DNA of 64,000 nucleotides from Calvatia gigantea. Lineage: Eukaryota > Basidiomycota > Agaricomycetes > Agaricales > Lycoperdaceae. Made by a program: the position numbers and the translations under genes. Shown here piece by piece: positions 47,312 through 58,657 of this stretch. The stretch lies in contig JACAAK010000008.1 in the NCBI GenBank assembly GCA_025093985.1, positions 558,001-622,000 of the forward strand, read 5' to 3'. The notes under the pieces were generated by a model. That model worked only from the letters and a program-made list of their open reading frames with translations, was not told the origin of the DNA and did not search any database. The number at the start of each line of letters is the position of its first letter. Positions within the stretch are counted from its first letter, which is position 1.

Positions 47312-48871
47312 ATGTCATCCCTTTATCCTTTCCCTTTCGGTTCCTCTGGAAAAGGAGACTCAGCCGAATTGTGGGATGCGGTCGATGAAATCGGTGATGT
47401 TCCCATTTCGCCGCACATAACCAACGAGGCGTTGACCAAGAACTTGAAGGGCACTGATCCTCATAAACATACATATATAGCATGGTTGCTTCACCGATAA
47501 CCTCACCCCCCACTCTCACAAACCTCCTCAGCTCGATTTGTATCTCAAGTCCTTATACATAGTCTTATTCTTCGTCGGACCTTCATTCCTTGGGCGAAAG
47601 ATATGCTTGACGCGTTTAAGATCAAGCCGTTCGACCTCAAACCGGTCCTTGAGGGATGGAAAGACGTGCCAGTTTTCCATGGTAACCCCCAGAAAGACTT
47701 ACCCGTAGAGGAATGGTTGGACAAGATCAAGGAAGGATGCGTCCAACGAGGTGTACCAGAGGAATACTGGTACAAGGTAGCGCAACACAACATGGGCCCC
47801 AAAGCCAAAGCGAGGTGAGCCTGCTCGAATATCTGGTCGGAGAGCGACACCAATCTAACGCTTAATTGCCCTTGTTAGGCTGGATGAACTCAAAGAAGTC
47901 ATCCGGAAGGTCCATGGTGGAAAATACCGTTGGACATGGAAGAAGTTCCGCATCGCATTGATGAACATGGGCTGTAAGCGTCCTTCCCCTTTGCCACCTA
48001 ACCCTCCATCCTGACCCCATTTTCCTCGGATAGGGAACATCGACAAATCCGAAACTCGAACAGTTAAGATTTCGGGTAAATCAATAGGGCAATGGTTTAC
48101 GACCAAGAAGGACGGAGCTGAAGCCTCCGTGACCGAAGAACCCGATTCCGAAACCGGCAAAAGGGATTCCTCTCGTAGCTCCGTTTTCTGGCCTCACAGG
48201 AAGAGCTCGGTTTCGGAGACGTCTCAAACAGAGACGGCATCCAATAAGCCGAGACGCGCACTTCCCAGGCGCGCAACAACCGAGTTCTTCTCAACCTTTA
48301 ACAAGGAGCACAGTCAGAAGGGGGAAACGTCTTCCCCGCCTCCTGCCCCTCCGCCGAAGTCCCGTTCGGAGACCACTATCACCGTCCGTTCCGCCCCCAA
48401 CTCCCGTTCACGGACTCCGCCCAGATCGCAAACAGCCCCGACAGTTGAAATCAACAGTCCCGCGACCAGCTCAAATAGTAGTGCCAATGGTGAAGGTGAG
48501 CCCCAATCTCGATTCACTACACGAATAGTCCACATATACTCAATCACATCTTGATAGTGGTGAACACAACACAAGCACCCGTGTGGCTTTTGAATGCTTG
48601 CAACGCGCTTGATTTCATCACGAATGAACACCCCAAGACCATGAGCGTGTTGAGCGCCATCCTCATTACCGTTGGTTCAATACCTGCCATCCCCGCTGTT
48701 GCTGCAGGTGCAGGTGGTGCGGTTCTCGCGTCTGGTGCTGCACATGCGATTGGTGCCATCGCCGTTGGCGTTGGTCAAGCACTAAGCATGAGCGTCAAGA
48801 ACAACCAGAGCAATCAGCAAGGCCAACAGAACCAAATTACGAATACTTCAAATGGCACACACCACCAGTAA
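47312..48871 (+). CDS. Basidiomycete-type protein of unknown function with a hydrophobic Gly/Ala-rich C-terminus
   Basis: Function unknown. Clear exons are about 47532-47814, 47879-47973, 48034-48495 and 48558-48871. The first exon (ATG 47312) ends near 47484 but its phase is one base off. Domain 1 is a charged helical block: PVFHGNPQKDLPVEEWLDK, GVPEEYWYKVAQHNMG, KVHGGKYRWTWKKFRIALMN. A Ser/Pro/Arg-rich linker with SPPPAPPPKS follows. The last 100 residues begin APVWLLNACNALDF, then a long Ala/Gly/Val/Ile stretch (SAILITVGSIPAIPAVAAGA, AIGAIAVGVGQAL), and end in a Gln/Asn-rich tail. The hydrophobic part could insert into membranes. The block in domain 1 loosely recalls Gag-like domains of retroelements; that is a guess. 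Confidence 0.65.
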
Positions 48872-49010
48872 ATGAAATCATTCAAAGGCGGGATTGGTCC
48901 ACGTATTTATTGTTTATAACGTCATAGATAGCTTACTTGGTGTCGAAAGGGGGGATCTAGGTCGTGCAAGCACGACAATTGTTTATTAACGAGGACTCAT
49001 TATCACTAAA

Positions 49011-50269
49011 TCAAGTTTCGCGTACAACACCAGCATTGGGTTTTAGCGTTTTGGGGTCTCTGGGCAATAATTCACCCGATACCCAACATTTTTCCTCTTC
49101 CTGATATAAGTGGTTTGGGGTGGACCAAGGATCGCCATCCAAAAGCATCTCCCCATCAAGAAACTTGCGGTCGACAGGTATCTTCGCGTCTCTACACATG
49201 ACTTGGAATTTCGTGGGTACGGGGGCTCGGAAACTCTGTATGTACCGCTTTCGTGGGCCCTCCTTATTCCACCGCTGTGAAACGTCGTAAGCCCCGATAA
49301 GCGGGATAAAAGGCAGTGCCCTCGTACCAGTAGCGAGATTTCTGAAGCATGCAGAAACATTCGTTTAGCCGGTATCGTTATAACCTTGCTAATTTCCTCT
49401 TTTGATTCTCCTTTCGCATAGAGATCATCTCCAAGGATAGGTGCTGTTCAGAGATTCAGTGGCATAGCACTCGACGGATAAACTGGCTCCACCTTTGAGG
49501 CATTTCGCTAGGTGTATCCGCAGCTGGTGCTTGTGACCCGTGAGCAACTTTAGCCGTAGGAGCGTAAGCGGTACTCTCGGCTGGTAAAAGGGCCGAAAAT
49601 GAAGAAGGCCGAAGAAGCAAAGGAAGGGGTAGACCCACTGAAGAACCCAGAACCTCCCATTCAGTTTTTGTTTCCTTCCCTTCCGGATCCAAACGAACAC
49701 GGCCGTCTTCTCTTTCCGAAAGCCGGGCTTCGATGACCCCGGAAGATTGAGGGAATCTCTCCTGTCCGCCATGCACCAAAGCCAAATAAGTTTTGGAAAT
49801 TGTGCCGTCAATGAACTGTTGTTGAAGCTTGCGAGCCCAAACGGGTGTCTGAGCAAGAATTAGGGCCCCAGTTGTGTCCTATGAGAGGTAAGAAGGATAT
49901 TAACTATGAGATGGCGTCATGCACCTAACCTTGTCTAAGCGATGTACCGAACATGGTGGTTTGAGTATGCCCAGTCTCTGTTGGATGCCTGGGTCGATTC
50001 AGATATTATAAATGCTTGGGGACATGTCACTACCTTTCAAAAGGACGTTAAATTTCTCGTACTATCACACGATTCAGTCAGGTTCTTCTGTTTCTAGCAT
50101 GCAAACACTCACCTTGGCCGACGTGCCATAGGACATCTGGACAAACCATGTCACTGGGCTTATTGACAAGAATTACTCCTTTGTCATAGTAAAGAAGTGC
50201 CTTTTCTGCTGCTGATGCAGCTTGTTTGACGCTGACAGGTTTGAATCTGGGAGTAGGGAATTTTGGCAT
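49011..50269 (-). CDS. RluA-family pseudouridine synthase, 5 exons, one +1 frame break
   Basis: Converts uridine to pseudouridine in RNA; fungal relatives act on mitochondrial rRNA or tRNA. Exons on minus: 50113-50269, 49930-49988, 49493-49878, 49328-49443, 49011-49274. With one excess base near 49576 removed the sum is 981 nt, 326 aa. The catalytic Asp is in VHRLDKDTTGALIL, split by an intron after DK. Other motifs are YDKGVILVNKPSDMV, TYLALVHGG, LLTGHKHQLRIHLA, PILGDDLYAK and MFLHASEIS. The C-terminal FRAPVPTKFQVMCRDAKIP is typical of fungal members. The 124-bp first intron is long and could hide a small exon. The N-terminus is basic and may target mitochondria. Confidence 0.82.
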
Positions 50270-50497
50270 GATTTTGAACAACGGAGGTCAAGTCTGTGTG
50301 GGAACAGGTTGTAATTTGATCAGACGACGCGTGACGTCAGGGCGCTGAACGCGCCTAAAAATTAAATCCTTCTTAAGAAACCAGCCAGTTCTGCGTCTCC
50401 GGTGCAACCAATCCACCAGACAAATTACATATCACATTTATCTATTGAATTAATATTATATTGGATGGCAGGAGCCTGCCCCGTGAAGTATATTCCA

Positions 50498-52749
50498 CTA
50501 GCTCCAGCACTCTTCTATTAGCCGACCTTTGCGTACCATATCATCGACATATTTTTTGGCATCCTCACTTGAAAGACCGCCTTCCGCCTCTACTGCCTTC
50601 GCAAGGGCAGATTTGACTGCTGCAGGCATCTTATTTGATGATCTGCACAAGAACCGAATTAGCACCCGTCCCACAATTCCACTAGGCAACATACCCCGAT
50701 ATATAGACCCAGGCTTTCTCATCTTCCATCAGTCTCCATATCCTGTAAGAATCTTCTTCGATGAGGTCCTGGACATATGTTCGCTTCACTCCTTCGGGGC
50801 CATCCCGAGAACGAGCCACGCGATACGCCAAGCCTCTTTCCTCAGCGTACATCCTCCAGTCGTTGGCGAAGTGTTCGTCCTTGGTCGCAGAACGACATCC
50901 GAAGTACAAGGTGTTTGCTGTACGGGAGTTCAGTCATGTCTGGCATGTCTGATACACTTAGAAACAACGTACACTGTGAGCCAAGGTGCAATCGCTCTTG
51001 GATGATGGCACGCATGGGTGCGACGCCGGTACCCGGTCCAATGCAAATGACAGGCGTGTTGATGGAAGGAGGGATTCGTATCCAGCCCTTCTTGATTCCG
51101 ATCTTTATTTTGCTACCTGGATCACTAAGGGTTAGATGATAGCCGGGAACAGAAACCTGTAAGGTTGATACCTGGCTCTAACGCGGAAAGGTAACTTGTA
51201 CAGACACCTTTTCGAGGAATCTTGAGCTTAGTTTTGTATTTCACGATTGCCACACACAAGTGGATCTGGCGCGGGTGTTCCTGAGGAAAATTAGCACAAT
51301 GCCACTTTTGATCAATATGGGGTCTACCTTTGCCGAGCTGGCAATGGAGAATTCCCGTGGCCGCAAGAATGGGAAGACATCAAAGATGTAGTCCTTGGGT
51401 ATCGAGACATGCCGGAATTCGGCCAAAATTTCGCGTATCGTCCGTCTAACACGATAGCAATAATCATACAGTTCGTCCTACGACGCATCAGTGAGCAGTG
51501 TTGAGTAACCAACAAAAAAAACATACAGCTCCTTCCTCGGACAAGAACTCTTCTAATTTCTCCCGTTCCAGATCATCCGATGTAAAATCTCTAAGATATT
51601 GGAAAAATGTTCGTCGAGGGACCGCATTGAAGTCGAGATAATGAGTGAATAATGTTCTAAGTGTGAAAGCCTTGGGCAGGTGAAGCAGGAAGACTCTGGT
51701 CTATTTTGTTTCAGTGCTGGCCAAGATCGGAACAAGAAAGCTACTCACCTTCAAGCTTTTGTATTATCGATAAGGGCTCGTCTGCTATGGTTTCCCAACC
51801 CATGGTACTCAAGAATTCCTGAACTTCGGCCGCATCCGTAAGAGGATGAATCACGGCGACATCGCCTGGTAGGTAACTTTTCTGCCGTCAGACTCAGGGC
51901 GATGTCTCACTGCAGGGGATACTCACGCAACATCCTCCTCCAATTGTAACTCCAGATGGCGGACATCTTGATACCAGTCCTTTGCCGTCATTCTTGTATT
52001 TACGGCCACTGTTGCAACCAATGAGTCAATGAGGTCGTCTGGTTCTACCTGGTCCGGTGGACCACCTGACTGTAGGACTACTCGGGGTGGGGGAGTCTTG
52101 GAGGTTGAAGTGACCGGCACCATGTCAGGGAGTGGATATATTTCGAGTATTGCATTTGACAGCATCGTCAACCATGGTTCTAGGGCACCATCTATCCTGG
52201 ACATTGGTACAATTAGTCACTGTTTGCGATGATTCACCATGAAGATACTCACCCCAAAGGATGTTGTTCATCTCCCTCTCCACGTTCACATATTTCCGTA
52301 GCACCCAAGCTTCTTAGCCGCTTCGATAACAGTTTTGCAGGCCAGCAGAATTTATCATACGCGGTGTCCCCGAGTCCAAATACTGCAAACAGAAGACCCT
52401 CGAAAAGGTCTGGTGGTAGACGCGAGGAGAGTAGCTTATTCCAGAGGGGAGTCATGGAACGTGGCTCAACACCGGACCCGGTCGTTGATACAACAAAAAC
52501 TACGAACTCTTCCATGACAAGGTTTTCCTAGGAGAGTATATTGACTTAGAAACCCAGACATATGTCGAATATGAAAGGTTTACGCACGAGAGAGTAAGAG
52601 TCAACGCTCATGATACGACTCTGGAGCAGCAAATTTCTGGATGAGCGAGCCACTCTGTCTGCAACATCTTGCGCGTTTCCTGTTTCCGTCGCATAGAGAA
52701 TTAGAAGACGCCTGTCCTGTTCATCGCATGATGCAGGACTCTCCTGCAT
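50498..52749 (-). CDS. TAH18: NADPH-dependent diflavin oxidoreductase TAH18, 10 exons
   Basis: Electron donor to Dre2/anamorsin in cytosolic iron-sulphur protein assembly. Exons: 52588-52749, 52253-52527, 51927-52196, 51749-51876, 51527-51693, 51328-51477, 51172-51280, 50973-51116, 50695-50917, 50498-50642; 1773 nt, 590 aa. The flavodoxin domain has ILYATETGNAQDVADR, VVSTTGSGVEP and FAVFGLGDTAYDKFC. The FAD domain has YLPGDVAVIHPL, AVPRRTFFQYLRDF and RPREFSIASSAK. The NADPH domain has GPGTGVAPMRAIIQER, TLYFGCRSATKDEHF and the closing EECWS. All frames are intact. The DRE2 partner is not in this window. Confidence 0.93.
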
Positions 52750-53461
52750 GGTCGTGTTATCAGATAACCTGGAGTGCCACACTGGCGATGATAAACGCGT
52801 GTAAATGTTTGTGCCACACGGCGTGACGCGTCACAGGCATCACTTGTGGCAACCTCAGATGGCACTCCCGAGGCCTGAGGCCTGAGGTTTTCTCATTTCC
52901 ACCTTACTGCACGACGTAGCACAAAGACGAGCCCTTAAAGCACCTATAGAGCTCCTTGAACAACAAACCAATGTTGCAGACGGCAAACCAGGGCAGGTGG
53001 CGAACATTCACTGGGGACTACGAAATCACCCGCAAAAACTTCAGCGGCTGATTTTAACCCGTCAAAAATACCCAGATAAAGATGTTATTGATTGGAATGA
53101 TTGCGCGGACACCCGACACAGACCATAATTTTGACATATCCGTAAAGGTAGCCAACCACTTTCAGGATTGGCCGTCTCAGGGCAACATAACCATCTTTGG
53201 CTCCAGATCGTCTACCCCTAAATGCGCGCAATACCTTCCTCTTCTCATCGCTGTCTTTAGCCCCTCGCCTACCCGGTACAAGAGTTGAATTGCTTACATA
53301 GATACCAGGAAACGGAATACAGGAATACTCAAACATCTCGAAAACCATTCGCTCTCGCAGGTTCCCACGTGATGCCACTTCTTCGTCTGTGCGAGTTTGC
53401 CAAGGAAAAATCGGACGCAGTGTCAGAAACCCAAGGCCACAGACCACCTCTTGCTACAACA
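52750..53461. other. Intergenic, upstream of divergent TAH18 and SDR genes
   Basis: No gene is supported. GGCCTGAGG occurs twice in a row at about 52872-52888. Confidence 0.45.
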
Positions 53462-54664
53462 ATGGACTTGGGTCTCAAAGGCGTTCATGTTCTTGTGACT
53501 GGTTAGTCTTTGCAAACCGAATCATGGAAGCCCAATGATAATTACTCACCACATTAGGAGCAAGCGGAGGAATCGGTCTTGAGATCTCTCGTATGTTTAT
53601 CGGTGCGCTCGTAGAGCATAGCCGTCTGTACGCCGCTAAAATTGTGCGTTCGTCTAGAACAAGGAGCGAAAGTGACTGCTCAATATCACTCAAACCGAGT
53701 ATCACTACAACCGCTCCTCTCTCAATACGGATCAGAGTCCATCCAAGCGTTGCAGGCAAATCTCACTGAAGAACATGCAGTAGAGAACCTTTTCCGCAAT
53801 GCCACTGATTCGCCCTTTGGAGAGGTACAAGCACTCATCCTCACCCATGCTACTTGGCCAATTGCAGATGAACCAGTGTGGAAAATGTCTCTTGACCGAT
53901 GGAAACATACGATAGATACGAATCTAACCTCGACATTCATTGTCGCCAAGGAATACCTCAAGCGCCTCGAGAGCGCATCCACAACCACCAAGGATAATGC
54001 TTCGATAATATTAATCGGTAGCTCATATGGAAAATACGGTTCGCCAAAGATTTCAGAGCATAAATCTCATCAAGCTGAGCCATTACTGTAGGTGAGGCGG
54101 GGCATGCAGACTATGCTGCATCTAAGAGTGGTTAGCTTAGTCCTTCCCCCTATCACTACCCGATTTCTAATCTCACCGTTAACAGCGATGATGTATGGGC
54201 TTACCTTATCGCTCAAGAATGAGATTGTCAAGATTGCACCAAAGGGAAGGGTAAACTCGATTGGGCCTGCGTGGACCACAACAGTGAAGCTTTTCAAGCT
54301 ATTGCAAATTGCAGCCTCGCTAATCAAGATTGTGACAGCCGATAACGGAGGGGGCGCTGAAGGATCCAACGTTCCTTAAACGAGCTTTGGCAACGTAAGT
54401 CGTATTTTCCCGTCCGGTCGTTGTCGGCGTTAACACCCCTGTTTTCAGAGTCCCGATGAAGAAAATCGCCACACCATACGATATTGCGGCACAGGTGGTA
54501 ATCCTCTCATCCCAAAGAGTGTCAGGCCATGTTACGGGTCAGGTCCTCATGATTGATGGAGGCATGGAAGGTGAGCATCTAGTGCTGATTCTGTTGGGTG
54601 GATAAATTCATCACAACCACCTCAAGGTCGACTCCTTAATAAACCGGAGGATATTATGGTATAG
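53462..54664 (+). CDS. Short-chain dehydrogenase/reductase, tandem copy 1, 8 exons
   Basis: Exons 53462-53501, 53558-53602, 53658-54038, 54092-54130, 54186-54283, 54339-54394, 54449-54570, 54627-54664 total 819 nt, 272 aa. The cofactor loop GASGGIGLEISR is split by intron 1. The expected NNAG is replaced by THAT (LILTHATWPIADEP), so a usual structural Asn is missing. Active-site Ser is in ILIGSSYGKYG and Tyr/Lys in ADYAASKS. The end reads SGHVTGQVLMIDGGMEGRLLN. Seven of its eight exons have exactly the same length as in the neighbour at 55254-56443. Substrate unknown. A convergent amidohydrolase relic follows. Confidence 0.88.
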
Positions 54665-54738
54665 GGAGAAATCGGCTGTCAATGCCCCTTCATAAAAGCC
54701 ACAATATATGTTTTACCCCTGAAAAGGATCTCGAGGGT

Positions 54739-54889
54739 CGATCAAACCGGGCATCGCAGCAATTCCTTAGTCTTATCTAGCTTCGAACCCTCACCATCAC
54801 CTCATGTTTCGGACTTCTGAACTCAGGTTTTGAAATAGCTTCAGGCGATGTTTCAACCCATGCTTTGTTCTCAGTACCTCCACCGATTG
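54739..54889 (-). pseudogene. Relic of an amidohydrolase last exon
   Basis: On the minus strand TENKAWVETSPEAISKPEF matches ITEGEAWVETPHEVLNRKEL of the intact gene's last exon (56540-56659). Nucleotide similarity continues past the stop region to GTTTGATC. It lies at the same distance and orientation behind SDR copy 1 as the intact amidohydrolase does behind SDR copy 2. I find no upstream exons of the family between 54890 and 55250. Confidence 0.6.
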
Positions 54890-55253
54890 TAAATAGCCAA
54901 TACCCCCTAGTTTGTTGGGCTCGCTAAGCTTCATTAAACTTGCGCCGAAGTAGGCTGATGACGTGATCTTGAAGAAAATGGTTGCTGCCGCTCCAGCGGG
55001 TGGGGATATACCGCCGTATGTCATTGCCACCCTGTATACAGACCTCTTGTCCGGGATTTGAGTTCAAAGCGGCATAACTAGTGATTCTGAGGGCCAATCG
55101 ATAGAAGTGGAGGGTGAGGTACTCCATTAGGGCTGAAGGCAGGATGGTTTGCGGCGGCATTCCATCTTTGTCTCATGATCCGCATGTGATCCTCTGATTT
55201 TGCGCACCCACCCAATCCATCACAGTAACTTAATCGCTCCTCCTACAGTGATA

Positions 55254-56443
55254 ATGGACCTCGGCCTCAGTGGTGTGCATGTTCTTGTGACCGGTCAGTT
55301 TTTGCACGATTATGAAGGCTTGATGATATTGACTGGGGAAAATACCAGGAGCGAGCGGTGGAATAGGTCTCGAAACCTCTCGCCTCTTTGCTGGTGCGTT
55401 TGGGAAGCACCTCTTGTGTTTACGCTACTGAGTTTTCATTTAGAACAAGGAGCGAAAGTGACAGCACATTACAACACGAAACAGGGCCCTCTACAACCCC
55501 TCCTTTCCCAATACGGGTCAGAGCGTATACAAGCTTTGCAGGCAAATCTCACCGACGAAGCCGCAGTGGAGAGGCTTTTCCGCCAGGCCACTAGGTCATC
55601 ATTTGGGGAGGTCCAGGTTCTCGTCATCAATCACGCCATTGCAACAGATGCAGACGAACCAGTGTGGAAAATGCCTCTTGAGCGGTGGAGGCATACTATT
55701 GATACGAACTTGACCTCGTCATTCATTGTCGCGAAGGAGTACCTCAAGCGCCTCGAGAATGCATCTACGGGCGTCAAAGATAACGCATCTATAATATTCA
55801 TTGGTAGCACAGCTGGAAAATACGGTTCGTTTGGGAATTGGCGTAGAAGCGCATCCAAGATTGATGAATATTTTAGGTGAAGCAGGTCACGCCGATTATG
55901 CGGCTTCCAAGAGCGGTCAGTTCCCCCTGTCTACGTCTCACTACTCACTATTGCTGAGCATCGCGGCAATGTTGTAGCTCTGATGTATGGCCTTACGTTA
56001 TCACTCAAAAATGAAATCGTCAAGATTGCTCCAAAGGGTAGGGTGAACTCAATTGGGCCCGGGTGGGTTGTAACGGTAAGTTTTTGGTTTATTATAGCTA
56101 TCCCTTACACGACCAATGCCATCGCAGCCAATGGCAGAACAGGCATTGAAGGATCCCGGCCGCATATATCAAGCTTTGGCAACGTAGGTGTATTATCCCA
56201 GATCAAGCGAAAAAGGGCTCAGTATTGGTTCAGAACTCCGCTTAAGAAGGTCGCAATGCCACATGACATTGCCACACAGATCGTAATCCTCTCGTCTCAA
56301 AAAGTCTCCGGCCATGTCACAGGTCAAGTTCTCATGATTGAGGGAGGCATGGAAGGTGAGTATCCGAATCTGGAACTTATTGGGCAGGAGATTTATCGCC
56401 TCTATAATAAGGTCGACTGCTCAACAAACCGGAGGATATCTGA
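55254..56443 (+). CDS. Short-chain dehydrogenase/reductase, tandem copy 2, 8 exons
   Basis: Exons 55254-55293, 55349-55393, 55444-55824, 55877-55915, 55978-56075, 56128-56183, 56234-56355, 56412-56443 give 813 nt, 270 aa. Paralogue of the gene at 53462 with conserved exon sizes and phases. Cofactor loop GASGGIGLETSRLF; VLVINHAIATDADEP at the usual NNAG site keeps one Asn; Ser in IFIGSTAGKYG; ADYAASKS carries Tyr/Lys. C-terminus GQVLMIEGGMEGRLLNKPED. It is convergent with the amidohydrolase gene, 97 bp away. The pairing suggests a small catabolic unit, but no substrate can be named. Confidence 0.9.
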
Positions 56444-56539
56444 GCCGAGCATGACATGCAGCGAACTAATTCAATCACAAATTTTCTTTTTATATAAATC
56501 ACACTTCCACCTGTGCTGGGAGGATAAAAGCTGATCAAA

Positions 56540-57952
56540 TCAGGCACCATCTAACTTCAAAAGTTTGATAGCGACATCGCGTTTAAGACTTGCGAGTTCC
56601 TTCCGGTTAAGAACTTCATGGGGTGTTTCCACCCATGCTTCTCCCTCCGTAATTGCGACCTTAATCGCTATTAGACACGGAGAAGAAAATTGGCGATCGC
56701 ACTCACGAAAGGATAATCAGCAGAATACATTATACGGTCCAATCCGATGGTCTTCATGTGGAACTGCAACAAATCCGTGCCAAAGTTTCCAAAGGTGGTT
56801 TCCCAAATGTTGGTCTGCCAGTAGTCACTGGCGTTCCGTTTCATGAGCATCCCGAAGGGCAGTTCACGCAAGAGTTCTGTCTCAAAAGGGGGGCATAAGA
56901 TCAATCAAGAAGTGGTTGAAACGTCCCGTACGCTCATTGATACGAACGAAGTCCGACGGAATACAGTTCACCAAGATGGCCAACGATGATCTTGGCTTTG
57001 GGGAACCGGCTAGTTTCGGTAGTTAGTGGAACCCCACACCCACAAAGGTGAAGTAACGTCACTCAAAGGCTCCGTTGGTACATAGTCTACGGAAAGGGTT
57101 TAGTATGTCGATCACAAAGTCATGGTCAGGGGTCTTACCCGAGGATGTGGTTAGACAGCGTCACCGTGAATTCTTGTCCGGGTCCTGCCAGCCATGGGGC
57201 GTGCCCATAAGAGAGATTAAATATTTCAGTGATATTATTGCGCGGGTGTAAGTAGACGGGAACGTCAAGGTCGGAGACCATTTGCCAAAAGACGTCAAAC
57301 TCTGGCTGGTCATAATAGAGGAGAGTGGCTAACAACCATTCAGCGAGGAATGGCCGAGTGAGAATGTAATAACATTACCGTTGTCGGGTCCTGCCTGCTG
57401 GTAATCATTGAGCAGTGCACCTTTGTTTTGTATGGGTCATTACGCTGACTTCGAAAAATGTTCCTTCATATACTTAAAAACCCGAGTTCCTCAACGATGC
57501 GTTTCAACTCCAAAGCTGCATTTGTTGCATTATGCATTGATAATGAAGCGAAGCCGCCAAATCTTACCGTATTATTGGCAATACTCTCCGCAAGCCTGTT
57601 GTTTACGGTTACAGCCCATTGTTCGGCCTCTGCTGCGTCGGAGAATCCTTGTATACATGCAGCAGCACACGATAGGACCATCTTAACATAGGGGATCAGG
57701 GGTGGTGCATCAATTCCAAGCATGGATCATACATACATAGTCGACGTTGTTCTCGTCCATGAACCTGAGGCGTTGGTTATGAACATCGACCAAGTCCGAT
57801 TTCAGCTCCGCATTTGCACCACCTAGGATGAGTATATGAAGGTTTGTTAAGATGAATTAATTGGCGAAGGGCCCAGAACATACCCAATGGTGCTATGTTA
57901 TCACTGGTTCGCCATCCCACGTTGATCAACCGAAAGTCGCGAAGATTTAATC
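56540..57952 (-). CDS. Amidohydrolase-2 family enzyme (decarboxylase-like), two +1 frame breaks
   Basis: Resembles the dihydroxybenzoate/resorcylate decarboxylase-type branch of the amidohydrolase superfamily. Exons on minus: one ending at 57884, then 57737-57822, 57474-57681, 57379-57420, 57139-57328, 57063-57086, 56707-57009, 56540-56659. One excess base near 56963 and one in the run near 56886 must be removed for the phases to close. Motifs: ALLNDYQQAGPDN, DVPVYLHPRNN (metal-site His region), IIVGHLGE (catalytic His), MYSADYPF (metal Asp). The expected N-terminal EEH metal motif was not found. The exon containing FRLINVGWRTSDN is preceded by a stop, so the 5' end is unresolved or lost. Substrate unknown. 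It is convergent with SDR copy 2. Confidence 0.75.
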
Positions 57953-58657
57953 ACTTATGGGGCTTTAAAAGAGGAGCTCTGGAATTGTCCAGGCTTCTTA
58001 AAGGACAATAGTGCCGGTGCCACTGTCACGCCACTTCCTAGAGTGCGTGAAGGGCAGGAGGCCAAGAGCAGGGAATGTCGCAAGCAAGTTCACCATTTCG
58101 TGAGTACCGTACGTGTCTCCAAGTGCGACTCCATTATATGGAAGAATAGAGGTGGTGAAGGTGACTTTCCTGGAGACTTCCAGGAGAAATACCGCAAATA
58201 AAGGCTGTTACCACTCCAATAATAGTGTCAGTGAGACCGAACTTGCGTGTTAATTAGGGCTTGGGAATATGCTAGGTTTAGCAAAGATATTCTCTCAGCC
58301 GTTCCTAATTATCCAAGCACCGGAAAATATGCAATGATGGTTCCTTTCGCCAACGTTGTGGGCAAGGGAGCGGAGAACCCAAGCCCCAAGGGCTCATATT
58401 GCGACTAGAACCCTGGCTGTTGTATTTGTACCTGCTCTCCGTTCGCATATTCTCCAGATGTGCCTGCAATCCCTTTGTGCGACGCGCGAGTTGTTCTGGA
58501 ATCCACAAGGGAAAATGCTAACAATACCTAGAACTCATCTGGAAGTCAAATAAAGCCTTTTTGGTCGTAATCCTCGTATATCATAACCGTGGGAAGTTAA
58601 CCCTGAAATGTCCGTATTGGTCCCGGTCCGTGTCGGTCGCGACTTCTTCGCTATGAG
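57953..58657. other. Intergenic between amidohydrolase and LCL3
   Basis: No gene is supported. The missing amidohydrolase 5' exon was sought here on the minus strand and not found. Confidence 0.45.

Noticed and set aside
51876..51883. Apparent frame break in TAH18 between exons 3 and 4
   Set aside because: The acceptor AGAAAAG before 51876 closes the phase and gives EEDVAYLPGD.
53085..53447. Minus-strand 120-codon frame before SDR copy 1
   Set aside because: Sits in the promoter region, with no motif or conservation with the second SDR copy's upstream region.
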